Positions 40,231 to 49,480 of a stretch of DNA of 64,000 nt are shown piece by piece (position 1 is the stretch's first letter; each line of letters begins with the position of its first letter). The position numbers were made by a program, and so were the translations under genes. The notes below the pieces were generated by a model, which saw nothing but the letters and a program-made list of their open reading frames with translations, ran no database searches and was not told the origin of the DNA. The DNA is from JAQWCH01 sp050952725 (lineage in GTDB: Bacteria; Bacillota_I; Bacilli_A; RFN20; CAG-826). The stretch is from positions 1 through 64,000 of the forward strand of contig JBMNLN010000001.1 of NCBI GenBank assembly GCA_050952725.1, in the 5' to 3' direction.

Positions 40231-41250
40231 TTATTCCCTAACCCTTCCTAAAGCTTTCGAAGTCTTTTGATCGGTTTGACCCACGAGTTCTTCAAGCACG
40301 TCTTCCATCGTCACCATTCCGAGCAATTGTTTCTTTTTATCGATGACAAAGGCAATATGCGTGGAGTTCTTCTTAAAACCTTCTAAAAGATCATCCAAAA
40401 GAATATTCGGACTGACAAAATAAGGTTTAGTTAAAGTTTTTTTAATCCCTACCGTTTGATTTTCAAAATATTTTTTTAGATACGCACGGACGACAATCAC
40501 ACCGACGATATGATCGAGATCATCTTTGTAAACGGGAATCCGACTATAATTGGAGGCCATAATTGTCGCTTGGAGTTTTTCATGGGTAAGCCCGGTGATA
40601 TTCACGGCGAAGATTTTATTTCGCGGAGTAAGGACATCTTTCACAAATAGCGTATCGAGTTCTAAAGCCGATTGGATTAGTTCCGTTTCTTCTTCATCTA
40701 ATTTTCCCGCTTCTTCACTAGCTTCGATGATATTAGCCAAATCTTCTTCAGTGACCATGTCCTGATTATTTTTTAAACGAAAAATCTTCCCTAAAACTTT
40801 ATTGAAGCCTTGAAAGATAATCATCGCGGGGAAAACGAGAATCATCAATAAAACCATCGGATAAGCGCAGAGCATCGCGAATAATTCCGGGTTGGCTTGA
40901 GCGATGCTTTTAGGAATCGAATCCGCGATTAAAAACACAGCAAAGGTGATTACCAAAGTTGATAAAAACGAGGCTTGGTCAACGTAGCCTAATTTGATAA
41001 AAATCAAAGTTGCTAGCGAAGACATCGCCACGTTAATTAAGTTATTCAAGATTAAAATTGAAATTACTGCTGGTTCAACGCGTTCAACGATTTTTAAAGC
41101 TAAAACTGCGGTTCGACTACCGTTTTCCGCTTTGACTTTTAATTTAATCCGACTGGCGGTGGTATATGCTGTCTCCGATGCCCCTAAAAAAGCACCGAAG
41201 ATCAAAAAGATAACAATGATGATGAAGCCCCATATCGGACTATCAGGCAT
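40231..41250 (-). CDS. CNNM/CorC-family membrane protein without CorC domain
   Basis: 339 residues: DUF21 domain (FLGASETAYTTASRIKLKVK start, four helices to ~140) and CBS pair (VKDVLTPRNKIFAVN, NYSRIPVYKDDLDHIVGVIV, FVIDKKKQLLGMVTMEDVLE). It ends at ELVGQTDQKTSKALGRVRE, so the C-terminal CorC/HlyC domain present in its neighbour is missing. Shorter members of this type occur in Bacillota. It is probably involved in divalent-cation transport with the 38971 gene. Confidence 0.88.
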   Translation of the reverse strand: MPDSPIWGFIIIVIFLIFGAFLGASETAYTTASRIKLKVKAENGSRTAVLALKIVERVEPAVISILILNNLINVAMSSLATLIFIKLGYVDQASFLSTLVITFAVFLIADSIPKSIAQANPELFAMLCAYPMVLLMILVFPAMIIFQGFNKVLGKIFRLKNNQDMVTEEDLANIIEASEEAGKLDEEETELIQSALELDTLFVKDVLTPRNKIFAVNITGLTHEKLQATIMASNYSRIPVYKDDLDHIVGVIVVRAYLKKYFENQTVGIKKTLTKPYFVSPNILLDDLLEGFKKNSTHIAFVIDKKKQLLGMVTMEDVLEELVGQTDQKTSKALGRVRE

Positions 41251-41345
41251 ATGCCAACCACACTCCTACCGGACCTATTTGGTCCATGGACTGCATTATA
41301 GCAAATATGCATAAGAGAATACAAATGCAAACATCGTTAAAATCA

Positions 41346-41371
41346 CTAAAAAAGAGCGCTGTAGCGCTCTT
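41346..41371 (-). terminator. Terminator of the 41393 gene
   Basis: AAGAGCGCT/AGCGCTCTT with loop AC, followed by TTTTTT on the minus strand. Confidence 0.85.
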
Positions 41372-41392
41372 CGTTTTGATGTAAATTCTTGT

Positions 41393-42952
41393 CTATTCTT
41401 CGTCATCGACTTCTGGTTGATCGAAATCTTGTGACCAATCATAAATGTCGACATCGCCACGGCGTAAGCCTTCAACCGCGCATGCATCATCAATCAGTTG
41501 TTTGGCGCGTTTGAGCGAAAGGGTAGATTTGACCTTGAACATCGCGGGGGTTTCTTCGTACAACTTGATATTGCTCACGTCCTTAACTGGAATCGTGGAA
41601 TCTTCGTAAGCTTTCGGATCAAGGGCAAAGTAGAGTTTCAAACCTTTACCCGCAACGGTAATTTTGACGTAGGTTTTCCGACGGAGGCGGAAGGTGTCAC
41701 CGGAATTAGAAATGCGAGATTTGAGCCCGTAAGCGAGGCAGTAGTTTTTCAATTCCGAATATTTTTCTTTGACATCATCTTCTAACTCCGGAATCCTCTC
41801 GGCGAAAGGAACACGACGAATTACAGGTTTATCGGTCTCTTCTTCTTCGTCTTCTACTGCAGGAGCCGGAGCGACGGCTTTTTTTGGTTGGGGTTCCTCC
41901 ACGACAGGAGTTTCTTCCACAGGAACAACCACAGGTTCTTCGACTTTTTCTTCGATAACCGGTTCTTCTTCAACCACAGGTTTTTCTTCGACGACTGGTT
42001 CTTCAACCACAGCTTCTTCAACCACAACTTCTTCGACGACTGGTTCTTCAACCGGTTCGACGACTGGTTCTTCAACTACTTCTTCCACCACGGGTTCTTC
42101 AATATTTTCTTTGACTTCGACCACGGGTTCAGTGTGGCAAACACAAGGAGAAGGAGGGAAGGAGTTAGTGATATTAATCGTAATTGGAGAACAGGTGACG
42201 GTTTGTGTCCCCACGGTATTAGAGGATCCACCTAAAGGTGGTAAAGTCTCTTTTTCATGGACTTCCTTGACTTCGTGGACTTCTTTGACCACACCAGGCT
42301 GTCCCGCTTCAGCACAAGGAGCGCCATTACCAGCAGCGGCTTTTTCTTCTAATTCTTTTTGGCGAGCCAATAACGCTTGCTCGCGTTGTTTAATTCGGCT
42401 TGGAGCAGCGACTGTACCCACGAAACCAACGATACCCGCGGTTAAAGCGAAAATCGTAGCTAAACCAAGGAAAGCAATCATGAAGATTGCCGCACCTTGC
42501 ACGGTAACGGTCACGACACTATCACCCGCACCTCCAGTATGACCAGGCCAAGTCCAAGTGCCTTCTAAACGGGCGATTAAGGTCTCGTGATAGATATGAC
42601 CAATCAGCCATGTCGCCACTGATAAAGCGAAGGGAATTGGTAATAAATAGGAGACAAATTTCGCACCTTTTCCAATGTTAACTGCGTACCAGACGATAAT
42701 TAACACCAGAAGGACGACTAAGGAGACTAAAACGACTGGGTCAGCAAGGAAGTTGACCAAATAGCCGTAGAAATCAGGCCAAATTTGTTTTGTCAACGCA
42801 TCTAAGACGCCAGTGAAAAAATTGGGATTGGCCAACCCTGACGAGACCGCTCGATAAGCGAAACTCGGAATCGTAAATGTCAAGAAGACGATAAACGATA
42901 AGAGGAAACCTAATAACAGTTTCCAAACTGCTTTTTGTAGTGGTTTTTTCAT
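41393..42952 (-). CDS. Membrane protein with PVVEE repeats and conserved C-terminal domain
   Basis: The ATG at 42952 has GAGG seven bases upstream; an ATG at 42958 lies one base from GAGG. 519 residues. Four hydrophobic segments lie before ~190. A Glu/Lys stretch (RIKQREQALLARQKELEEKA) and a Cys-containing block follow. A repeat region of EEPVVE/VEEPVV units lies at ~270-370. A globular C-terminal domain (~400-505) has YSELKNYCLAYGLKSRISNS, YVKITVAGKGLKLYFALDP and LKRAKQLIDDACAVEGL. I have seen this last domain type on many Bacilli and Clostridia proteins, without a function. The acidic repeats look like a flexible cytosolic spacer. It has its own promoter. Confidence 0.72.
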   Translation of the reverse strand: MKKPLQKAVWKLLLGFLLSFIVFLTFTIPSFAYRAVSSGLANPNFFTGVLDALTKQIWPDFYGYLVNFLADPVVLVSLVVLLVLIIVWYAVNIGKGAKFVSYLLPIPFALSVATWLIGHIYHETLIARLEGTWTWPGHTGGAGDSVVTVTVQGAAIFMIAFLGLATIFALTAGIVGFVGTVAAPSRIKQREQALLARQKELEEKAAAGNGAPCAEAGQPGVVKEVHEVKEVHEKETLPPLGGSSNTVGTQTVTCSPITINITNSFPPSPCVCHTEPVVEVKENIEEPVVEEVVEEPVVEPVEEPVVEEVVVEEAVVEEPVVEEKPVVEEEPVIEEKVEEPVVVPVEETPVVEEPQPKKAVAPAPAVEDEEEETDKPVIRRVPFAERIPELEDDVKEKYSELKNYCLAYGLKSRISNSGDTFRLRRKTYVKITVAGKGLKLYFALDPKAYEDSTIPVKDVSNIKLYEETPAMFKVKSTLSLKRAKQLIDDACAVEGLRRGDVDIYDWSQDFDQPEVDDEE

Positions 42953-42975
42953 ACACATACCTCACTTTGATTTCT

Positions 42976-43005
42976 ATTATACGCGGGTATTGATATGGTT
43001 TTCAA
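42976..43005 (-). promoter_or_regulatory. Sigma-A promoter of the PVVEE-repeat gene
   Basis: Minus strand: -35 TTGAAA (43005-43000), 18-bp spacer, -10 TATAAT (42981-42976). Confidence 0.7.
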
Positions 43006-43443
43006 CAGAAAATTAACTTTTTTACAATTAAATGCAAAATGTTGTCAAAAAAGCGCAAAAAATCGTGTCTTTTGGAAAAATAAGCCGTTTTTGATGGGGT
43101 TTTTATATTTTGCTATGACGATTTTATTTTTCAATTTCTATGGAAAGCAAGCGTAAATTGTTTGGTTTTTCGTACAATTACGAAATCAGCATCAAAAAAG
43201 CCGGAAAAATTATCATGGATGAATAGCATTAGCCCTGCTTGCTTGTTTATTAGAAAAGGCACTCTGGATGATTATTCAGTCTTTTCTTATTAATGCGATT
43301 CAAATTATCTCAATATGAAAGTTGCTTAATTCCTTTAGACTCTGTTTTGCGTCTAATCTTTTCAAAGAATTATCTAATTGACCAAACTCACTTTTAACCG
43401 CTTCTAACAAGCGAGGTTTAAATGATTGGTTTTTAAAAATTCA
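43006..43443. other. Intergenic stretch without a supported gene
   Basis: AT-rich. On the minus strand 43300-43440 is a 46-codon frame with protein-like sequence (LLEAVKSEFGQLDNSLKRLD) but no start codon, possibly a gene remnant. An imperfect inverted repeat GTAAATTGT...ACAATTAC lies near 43153-43187. No RNA family is recognised. Confidence 0.4.
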
Positions 43444-43471
43444 TTTACACGAGAGGATTTAGTGCTAAAAT
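43444..43471 (+). promoter_or_regulatory. Promoter of the 43504 lipoprotein-like gene
   Basis: -35 TTTACA (43444-43449), 16-bp spacer, -10 TAAAAT (43466-43471). Confidence 0.5.
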
Positions 43472-43503
43472 TAAGGTATCAAATACAAAACGAGGTATAA
43501 ACC

Positions 43504-44151
43504 ATGAAAAAAATTTTGTCATTAGGTCTAGTGGCACTTCGTGCCTGCGCTTTGACGAGTTGTTCTTTTATTAAAAATCTCATCAATAAAGGCGAGCAGA
43601 CTAGTATTGACTCCACTATCTATGGTACTGGTGCAGAAAGGGAGCAACTCGTGGTTGATGCAGACATCCCACCTGGCGAGTATGTGGTTTTTTCTGCTGA
43701 ACGTCCCAACTACGAGAAAGCATCTGTAGAAGTCTATAAAAGTTCCAGTATCTCATTGGAGAACATCTATTTTTCCGATACTTTTGAAAACACTTCAATG
43801 TGTAAACTCAAGCCAGGACAAGTTGTAGTCGCCAAGTATTGCACTTTCCAAAACCTTAATTCCAATCCGGAAATCGGCGATTTAAGCGATGGGCTTTTCA
43901 AAGTTGGCGTTCATTTCCAATTGAAAAATAAAGTGCTAAAACTTCGCGGGATCAAGGAAGAGGGGTATGGAGGTTATACGGTTTTAAAATCCTTAACTTA
44001 TGGTGTCTTAAGCGTTTACACCCATCCAAACTTAACCCCATCACAAACAATCGGCAATCTCGCCAAAGATGAAACCGTATCGATTCCCTACATCGAAAAT
44101 GGCGCCTATGTTGATGTCGATGGGATTGAAATTGTCGTCGAGACAACTTAA
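43504..44151 (+). CDS. Secreted lipoprotein-like protein, unknown function
   Basis: 215 residues with GAGG eight bases before the ATG. A signal peptide (MKKILSLGLVALRACALTSC) with a lipobox-like ALTSC puts the lipid Cys at ~20, although Arg13 interrupts the hydrophobic core and may weaken export. The outer part is beta-rich (VVDADIPPGEYVVFSAERP, FKVGVHFQLKNKVLKLRGIK) and ends GAYVDVDGIEIVVETT. No family is recognised. It has its own promoter and terminator, so it is a single-gene transcript. Confidence 0.65.
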   Translation: MKKILSLGLVALRACALTSCSFIKNLINKGEQTSIDSTIYGTGAEREQLVVDADIPPGEYVVFSAERPNYEKASVEVYKSSSISLENIYFSDTFENTSMCKLKPGQVVVAKYCTFQNLNSNPEIGDLSDGLFKVGVHFQLKNKVLKLRGIKEEGYGGYTVLKSLTYGVLSVYTHPNLTPSQTIGNLAKDETVSIPYIENGAYVDVDGIEIVVETT

Positions 44152-44169
44152 TTTAAAAAAACCATCATG

Positions 44170-44199
44170 AACCACCGAGAAATTCGGTGGTTTTTTTAT
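44170..44199 (+). terminator. Terminator of the 43504 gene
   Basis: AACCACCGA/TCGGTGGTT with a five-base loop, followed by TTTTT, 18 bp after the stop. Confidence 0.85.
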
Positions 44200-44300
44200 G
44201 CGATAAGGTTTCTTTTTTTTCTTCTAATTAAACAAAAAAGAACCACATGTGTGATTCTTTTTCTTCATTCACTTCACCATGAAGTAAAGAGCGTCCACTT

Positions 44301-44376
44301 TGGTGATCCGTATGGGATTCGAACCCATGAATGTAACCTTGAGAGGGTTATGAGTTGACCGCTTCTCCAACGGACC
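44301..44376 (-). tRNA. trnE: tRNA-Glu (CTC)
   Basis: Minus strand: acceptor GGTCCGT with ACGGATC, anticodon stem TAACC/GGTTA around CTCTCAA, giving CTC. The T-loop is GTTCGAATC, and CCA is encoded. It is very similar to the tRNA-Glu(TTC) at 32125 and reads GAG. It lies just downstream of the glutamyl-tRNA synthetase gene. Confidence 0.93.
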
Positions 44377-44399
44377 TTGACGGCTTGATTAAAACATAA

Positions 44400-46070
44400 T
44401 CAAAGATATTTTTCAACTATCAAATTGATGCGTTCTTGGACGCGATTTCGCCCAAGAATTTGCAGGATATGATATAAATTTGGCGAGGTCTTTTTCGTCG
44501 TTAAAACAATGCGTAACATCTCCGCGACATCACCGACATGACCAAGATAGGAAGCAGGATCTTGTTTATAAGTTTTCAAATTGGCGGCAAACCCATGACG
44601 AGCAGCAATCGTTTTTAAAGCGGCAAACCATTCGTCCTCACCAAGGTTGAAGTCAAAATTATCCCTGATATCTTCTAATACCGTTTTGATTAATGAGCGC
44701 GCATATAGAGGATTGAAAGGGAGTTTTTCACGATTCAGAAGTTCAAGATACTCCTGCTTATAAAAGAACAGAATCGAATCATAGATATCGCAATATGTCG
44801 TATAGTCTTTACGCGGGTTGGGTTTATCGCGTTCGATGTCGATAATTTGAACAAAGTAATTGAAGTCACGATTGATTAATTCTCCAAATTTTGGGTGATA
44901 TTCTTCTGCGTATTTTTTCGCTGCTTTCGCAACTTCTAAACCTGTTTTAAAAGCCAGTGTTTCGCGCGCGAAAAACCGTACTTTATCGAGATCAAATAAT
45001 GCTCCTTCAAGCGCCATTTTATTGAAAGCGAAAGAAAAATCTGTTAGAGGTTTGCCGCGGTTTTCACTCCACCATTCCTCAAAATTAGAATTAGCAATGC
45101 TCATCAAATAGGTTAAAAGAGCTTCAGAAGGATAGCCATCTTCTAAGAAATAACTAACCGCGGCTTCCTTATCTTTTCGTTTTGATAACTTGCGCCTATT
45201 GCCATCTTCATCGAGTTTATTGATTAGAGGGAGATGAGCATATTCAGGAGGCGGCCACGCAAGAGCGGCAAATAAATCAAGATGAATCGGAAGACTCGAA
45301 AGCCATTCTTCGCCGCGGGTAACGGTGGTTGTCCCCATAAAATGATCATCTACTACATGGGCAAAATGATAAGTGGGGAGACGATCGCTTTTTAAAATCA
45401 CAATATCCTGATCGTTTTCGCTCAAACTCAATTCGCCGCGAATTAAATCATCGACGGTGATTTTATTCTCGTGTTTCCCAAAACTTTTAAAGCGAATTAC
45501 ATAAGGTTCACCATTTTTGATTTTTTCAATCGCCTTTTCAATCGGATAGTCGCGATATTGAGCAAACTCACCATAGTAACCAGTAATTAACTGCGCTTTT
45601 TCTTGTTTTTGTCGCAATTCACTCAGCTCATCAGTGGTGGCAAAACAAGGGTAAGCTCTTCCAATGAGAAGGAGGTGTTTAATTACAGCATGGTAAATTT
45701 TCTCGCGTTGACTTTGGATATAAGGACCATAAATGCCTTTTTCATGAATACCAAGATATCCTTCATCGGGGCAGAGAGAAAACTCTGCAAGTTCTGCTAA
45801 AAGATCTTCGCCGACGCCAGCGATTTCCCGTTTTGTATCGGTATCTTCAAGGCGGATAAAAAACACTCCCCCTGATTGCGATGCGACTTTTTTCGCAATA
45901 AGTGCCGTAAATAAAGAACCGGTATGTAAAAAACCAGTCGGTGAAGGGGCAAACCTAGTCACATGGGCTGAAGCTGGTAGGTTCCTGCGGGGATAGGTTT
46001 TCTCTAATTCCTCTAAGGAGGGTAAACTTTCAGGGAAAATCAATTTAAGCAGTTCGTTGATAGCAGGCAT
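44400..46070 (-). CDS. gltX: Glutamate-tRNA ligase
   Basis: 556 residues, somewhat longer than the usual ~480. Class I signature FAPSPTGFLHTGSLFTALIA (~41-60; HTGS in place of HIGG), the Glu-AMP binding FIRLEDTDTKREIAG, YHFAHVVDDH, TRGEEWLSSLPIHL and the KLSKRK loop (~293-298). The C-terminal helical anticodon-binding domain follows (RHGFAANLKTYKQ). It attaches glutamate to tRNA-Glu, and to tRNA-Gln if no GlnRS exists. GAGGAAC precedes the ATG. A tRNA-Glu(CTC) gene follows 24 bp after its stop on the same strand. Confidence 0.96.
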   Translation of the reverse strand: MPAINELLKLIFPESLPSLEELEKTYPRRNLPASAHVTRFAPSPTGFLHTGSLFTALIAKKVASQSGGVFFIRLEDTDTKREIAGVGEDLLAELAEFSLCPDEGYLGIHEKGIYGPYIQSQREKIYHAVIKHLLLIGRAYPCFATTDELSELRQKQEKAQLITGYYGEFAQYRDYPIEKAIEKIKNGEPYVIRFKSFGKHENKITVDDLIRGELSLSENDQDIVILKSDRLPTYHFAHVVDDHFMGTTTVTRGEEWLSSLPIHLDLFAALAWPPPEYAHLPLINKLDEDGNRRKLSKRKDKEAAVSYFLEDGYPSEALLTYLMSIANSNFEEWWSENRGKPLTDFSFAFNKMALEGALFDLDKVRFFARETLAFKTGLEVAKAAKKYAEEYHPKFGELINRDFNYFVQIIDIERDKPNPRKDYTTYCDIYDSILFFYKQEYLELLNREKLPFNPLYARSLIKTVLEDIRDNFDFNLGEDEWFAALKTIAARHGFAANLKTYKQDPASYLGHVGDVAEMLRIVLTTKKTSPNLYHILQILGRNRVQERINLIVEKYL

Positions 46071-46219
46071 AAGTTCCTCGTTTATTTTTCCGGTTATATA
46101 TTAGCACACTTTGGAAAAACTAAATCCTAGTTCGTAAAAAATGAGGTGATCCCGATGCGGAAATTATCAGGGTTGCAAAGTTCAACTCAATTGATATAAT
46201 AATACTCGCTAACGCAACT

Positions 46220-46293
46220 GCAGGTGTAGTTCAATGGCAGAACACTACCTTGCCAAGGTAGATATGCGGGTTCGATTCCCGTCACCTGCTCCA
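46220..46293 (+). tRNA. trnG: tRNA-Gly (GCC)
   Basis: Acceptor GCAGGTG with CACCTGC, anticodon stem CTACC/GGTAG around TTGCCAA, giving GCC. The T-loop is GTTCGATTC, and CCA is encoded at 46291-46293. Confidence 0.97.
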
Positions 46294-46303
46294 GATGAAA
46301 ACG

Positions 46304-46329
46304 AAATGGCAGACTGCCATTTTTTATTT
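46304..46329 (+). terminator. Terminator of tRNA-Gly
   Basis: AAATGGCA/TGCCATTT with loop GAC, followed by TTT and an AT-rich tail, 11 bp after the tRNA. Confidence 0.8.
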
Positions 46330-46489
46330 TTCTAATCAAATGAATTAATGATATGATTCTGATAGAAATAATATGAAAGTAATCCGTGTTAATGGAAACT
46401 TAAACGCCAAAGGAAAGACTATAAAATGTTATTTGCCGCTAGTTGACTAAACATCCCTTGCGTATGGTAAAATATTGATAGTTTGATTT

Positions 46490-47749
46490 ATGAAAAGAAA
46501 AAATACGCTGATGCGTCGTTGGACTCTGCCGCTGACATTGTTATTAATCGCCTCATGTACGGATATTCCAACGATTTCCATCGGACCCACGGTTGATATG
46601 CGGATTGAAGATGCTTTAAATAGCAATAATTTTTATAATTATCGGCTTAAAATTGAGCATTCTAAATCGCGCTATACTTCGGCATCGATTACGCCAAATG
46701 ATCTTCTTTTTGTCGTGTATCAAGATCAGATTTTTTCAAATGAATACGCTCGTTACTATTTTGATAAAACGGGAAATGGGCAATATGATGTCTATTTCTA
46801 CAATAAAGAAGATCACAATCAAAGCAATCTCGGTTATAACTACTATCAAGGATTTTTAAGTGCCAATCCTAATCCGCTTGTGCTCCCAAAAGAAGATTTA
46901 AGTTTCTATTTTGGTGTTTTTCCCTATAGTATTTTGGCCGCGGAGATGTTTGCTTATCGCGAATCAAAAACTGAATTTGGTGTTTACGATCTCGATTTAG
47001 AACACGAGGAATATATTCTCGAAAACTTTTTCAAATTGGATAATTATCAAGAGTTTACCATCGAGTCGTTTTCTCTAGAAATTCGGGAAAAACGAATCTA
47101 TCGCTTCCGGTATAACATCGTCAATCAAGCCGAAGAAAGTGAAGAATCAGTCGAAGGAAAAGAAGTTATTCGCTATGCCAATACGATTGATTTTATCTAT
47201 GATAATTTACCACTTGAAACCCCTTCTTCACCTTTGATTAATAACGTGCAACAGGAAACAATCTGGCAAGAGGAAATTGAAGACCCCGAAGAACCCCCAA
47301 TCAGTTCCGAGGAAAGTTCTCCCCTTTCTGAATCGGAATTTTCTCCAAATGACACTTCCACTAGTAGCGAAAGCGAAACTACGTCCAGTGCGGAAGATTC
47401 TTCTCTTTCTACCAGTGAAGAAAACAGTTCCGAAACTAGTGATGACCCCTCTTCAAGTGAGCCCCCAGCCATTCTTGATCATTACCGTTTGAATTTTTCC
47501 TTACTTAAAGATCAACAGCGTTTTACCGGGGAAAAGCCTGAATACCCCCTTAAAAACATCAGCCTCTACGCGGGAAAGGTCACCGACTTTGAAGCCCAAT
47601 CTCCATTATTTACCAATGAAGATTTAACGCTTCGCTACTTCCGTTTCAATGACCCTTTAGCCGCGAGTGCCCGTTACACCATTTTCCTTGAACTCGAAAC
47701 AGCTAATCCTGAGATTAGCGAGTTCTACTTCTATAGTTTTATCGCTTAA
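46490..47749 (+). CDS. Ser/Glu-rich lipoprotein, unknown function
   Basis: 419 residues. A signal peptide (TLPLTLLLIASC) puts the lipidated Cys near 23. A beta-rich domain (~30-245, with many Tyr and Phe) is followed by a low-complexity linker of Ser and Glu (~265-325: SSEESSPLSESEF, TSSESETTSSAEDSS). A short C-terminal beta domain comes last (YRLNFSLLKDQQRF, YTIFLELETANPE). The linker resembles wall-spanning spacers. No family is recognised. TTGACT and TAAAAT lie upstream with a long 19-bp spacing and extended TG. Confidence 0.68.
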   Translation: MKRKNTLMRRWTLPLTLLLIASCTDIPTISIGPTVDMRIEDALNSNNFYNYRLKIEHSKSRYTSASITPNDLLFVVYQDQIFSNEYARYYFDKTGNGQYDVYFYNKEDHNQSNLGYNYYQGFLSANPNPLVLPKEDLSFYFGVFPYSILAAEMFAYRESKTEFGVYDLDLEHEEYILENFFKLDNYQEFTIESFSLEIREKRIYRFRYNIVNQAEESEESVEGKEVIRYANTIDFIYDNLPLETPSSPLINNVQQETIWQEEIEDPEEPPISSEESSPLSESEFSPNDTSTSSESETTSSAEDSSLSTSEENSSETSDDPSSSEPPAILDHYRLNFSLLKDQQRFTGEKPEYPLKNISLYAGKVTDFEAQSPLFTNEDLTLRYFRFNDPLAASARYTIFLELETANPEISEFYFYSFIA

Positions 47750-47775
47750 TTAAATTAGTCTTGAATTTAAAGAAA

Positions 47776-47810
47776 ACGGATCATCCTCCGTCAGGTTGAT
47801 CCGTGTTTTT
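47776..47810. terminator. Bidirectional terminator between convergent genes
   Basis: ACGGATCA/TGATCCGT with a 13-nt loop; GTTTTTATTTT follows on the + side. The stop of the 47781 gene lies inside the stem. Confidence 0.7.
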
Positions 47811-48836
47811 ATTTTGGGCTTCGACCCTGGTTTGAATGACCACTTCCAATTCGGTAATCACCTGATCGATACGCCGAATTTGCTCGGGATGGAGGCCGGG
47901 AAGTTTCTTCGTCTCGCGAGCATTTTCTTGTAAGGAGCGCGCCAGTTTAACAAAATGCTGTTTGGAGAATTGGTCATACATAAATCCATTTCCATACATT
48001 AAGAAAGGATAGAAAGGAAAAAGAACAATCAACCCACCCATAGTGGCAAAAAGGATATTAATATTAACATCGTAGATTTCCAAACGATAAAGGAGATAAC
48101 TAATCCCCATAAAAGTCAATAAGAAAAGAGAAATCGGTAAGATCAGTTGAACCACCATCATCTCTGCGTGTTGTCTTTTAAATTGAGTGTAAGGACCTAT
48201 TGTGCCGCTTTCGACTTGTTGATAGGAACTAATTACAAAATTTGAAGCGTAAAACGTGAAAAAAGCCCGATGATAGATTTTGATAAAGATGAATAACCCC
48301 GTAACTAAATAAGGGATAACCCTGCTTAAAAACAAAAAGGGAAATAAAGCTTGTTGGTGATTAACTAAATAGGTTTGGATATCAGCAAGCGTCGCCTCCC
48401 CATTGGTATATTTAATCATCAGGTCTACGATTTCATTAAAAATTGCGATAAGCGGAGAGTTATCACCCAAGGTAAGTCCGAGCACAAAACCAAAGATAAA
48501 TGAAGCCCCAAGAAAGACCAGAATCGACCAAAGTAAGATTTTTCCAAGTTGAAAGGTTTTGCGAATTCGCTTTGTTAAACCCTGACGAAAAAAGAATTGA
48601 AACTCGCGTTTGGAAAGGCTGTCATTCCGCTTGCGTAAATTAATCATGTGCATCGTCGCATAATACATCGGAATAATCACCAACGGCAAATAAATAAGGG
48701 CGAAAACCCCGATAAAATAAGCGAGGACTGGCAACCCTAGAAGCACAACCAAAAAAGCAAAACTCAGCGCGAAATCGCGGGCTTGATATGGACCATGAAA
48801 CTTTTTAAATTGTTCGAGATATTCGCGCAGTTTCAT
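47781..48836 (-). CDS. Polytopic membrane protein, unknown function
   Basis: 351 residues with about six membrane helices (~25-43, 44-64, 100-125, 170-190, 230-250 and 262-285). Positive residues lie between helices 2 and 3 (NLRKRNDSLSKREFQFF) and the cytosolic tail has a helical, basic end (LARSLQENARETKKLPGLHP). No transporter or enzyme motif is visible. It overlaps the NERD-like gene by 4 bp (ATGA), so the two probably work together. Confidence 0.65.
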   Translation of the reverse strand: MKLREYLEQFKKFHGPYQARDFALSFAFLVVLLGLPVLAYFIGVFALIYLPLVIIPMYYATMHMINLRKRNDSLSKREFQFFFRQGLTKRIRKTFQLGKILLWSILVFLGASFIFGFVLGLTLGDNSPLIAIFNEIVDLMIKYTNGEATLADIQTYLVNHQQALFPFLFLSRVIPYLVTGLFIFIKIYHRAFFTFYASNFVISSYQQVESGTIGPYTQFKRQHAEMMVVQLILPISLFLLTFMGISYLLYRLEIYDVNINILFATMGGLIVLFPFYPFLMYGNGFMYDQFSKQHFVKLARSLQENARETKKLPGLHPEQIRRIDQVITELEVVIQTRVEAQNKNTDQPDGG

Positions 48837-49471
48837 CTTTTCTTCCCCACATCGCGCTGATTAAGTGAAGCGATGCTTTGGACAGCCTTTGCTAATTCTT
48901 GGACATTAATAGGAGCAATCGGTCGTTTTTCAATATTGTCGATTAATTTGTATAAGTATTTTCTTTGAATGATGTAATCGAGCTTCTTTTCATTTTTGAT
49001 GGAAAGGAAATCTCCATCATCATTGACCAGGACAATGGAGACAAACAAATCATAATCAAGGCCAGTTAGCAGAGATAATTTGGTAATTCGCGTGCGGTTT
49101 TGCTTCAAAGGATTATCGACCACCATCGGTGTTTTCTGTCGCCTTCCATGCCCAAAAGCAAAAAGCAAAGACTCATCATCAACTTTACCAGTGAGTTTAC
49201 CCGGATAGAATTTGTCGAGAATCACATAGATATATTTGTCACCAAAAAGAAGGTGATCGATCTTAATCTGTTGATTTTCATCCACATTGAGCACGAGTTT
49301 ATTAATCAAGTAGAAATCTTTATAATAGGCAACCTTTTTGACATTGCGATAATAGATTTTAATCAGGTTTTTCTCATAATAAATCCGTCTTAAAGGTGCA
49401 TAAAAGAGGACGATTAAAATCAGAATCGCTACCGCGGAAAAGACGAGAATCAACCATTGCCAAAATTCCAT
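48833..49471 (-). CDS. NERD-like domain protein with N-terminal membrane helix
   Basis: 212 residues. One helix (~4-24) is followed by a domain with IDHLLFGDKYIYVILDKFYP (~72-91), GKVDDESLLFAFGHGRR and NPLKQNRTRITKLSLL. This is the order of NERD (nuclease-related) domains: IDH, a strand with E-x-K, then NPL.QN. In this protein the strand reads VILDK, so the usual Glu is replaced, and the nuclease activity predicted for NERD may be lost. It is translationally coupled to the membrane protein at 47781. Confidence 0.6.
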   Translation of the reverse strand: MEFWQWLILVFSAVAILILIVLFYAPLRRIYYEKNLIKIYYRNVKKVAYYKDFYLINKLVLNVDENQQIKIDHLLFGDKYIYVILDKFYPGKLTGKVDDESLLFAFGHGRRQKTPMVVDNPLKQNRTRITKLSLLTGLDYDLFVSIVLVNDDGDFLSIKNEKKLDYIIQRKYLYKLIDNIEKRPIAPINVQELAKAVQSIASLNQRDVGKKR

Positions 49472-49480
49472 ATGCTCAAC

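Noticed and set aside
41769..42542. Long forward frame rich in Ser/Thr/Gly opposite the PVVEE-repeat gene
   Set aside because: Its composition is the reverse-strand reading of the Pro-Val-Glu repeats. The minus-strand gene has a promoter, ribosome site and terminator; the forward frame has none.
43300..43440. Start-less 46-codon minus frame in the 42.9-43.5 kb gap
   Set aside because: Protein-like but with no start, no family and no flanking evidence; recorded only within the intergenic entry.
46371..46448. Short forward frame of 25 codons (MKVIRVNGNLNAKG...)
   Set aside because: No ribosome binding site, no homologue recognised, and it overlaps the putative promoter of the 46490 lipoprotein gene.
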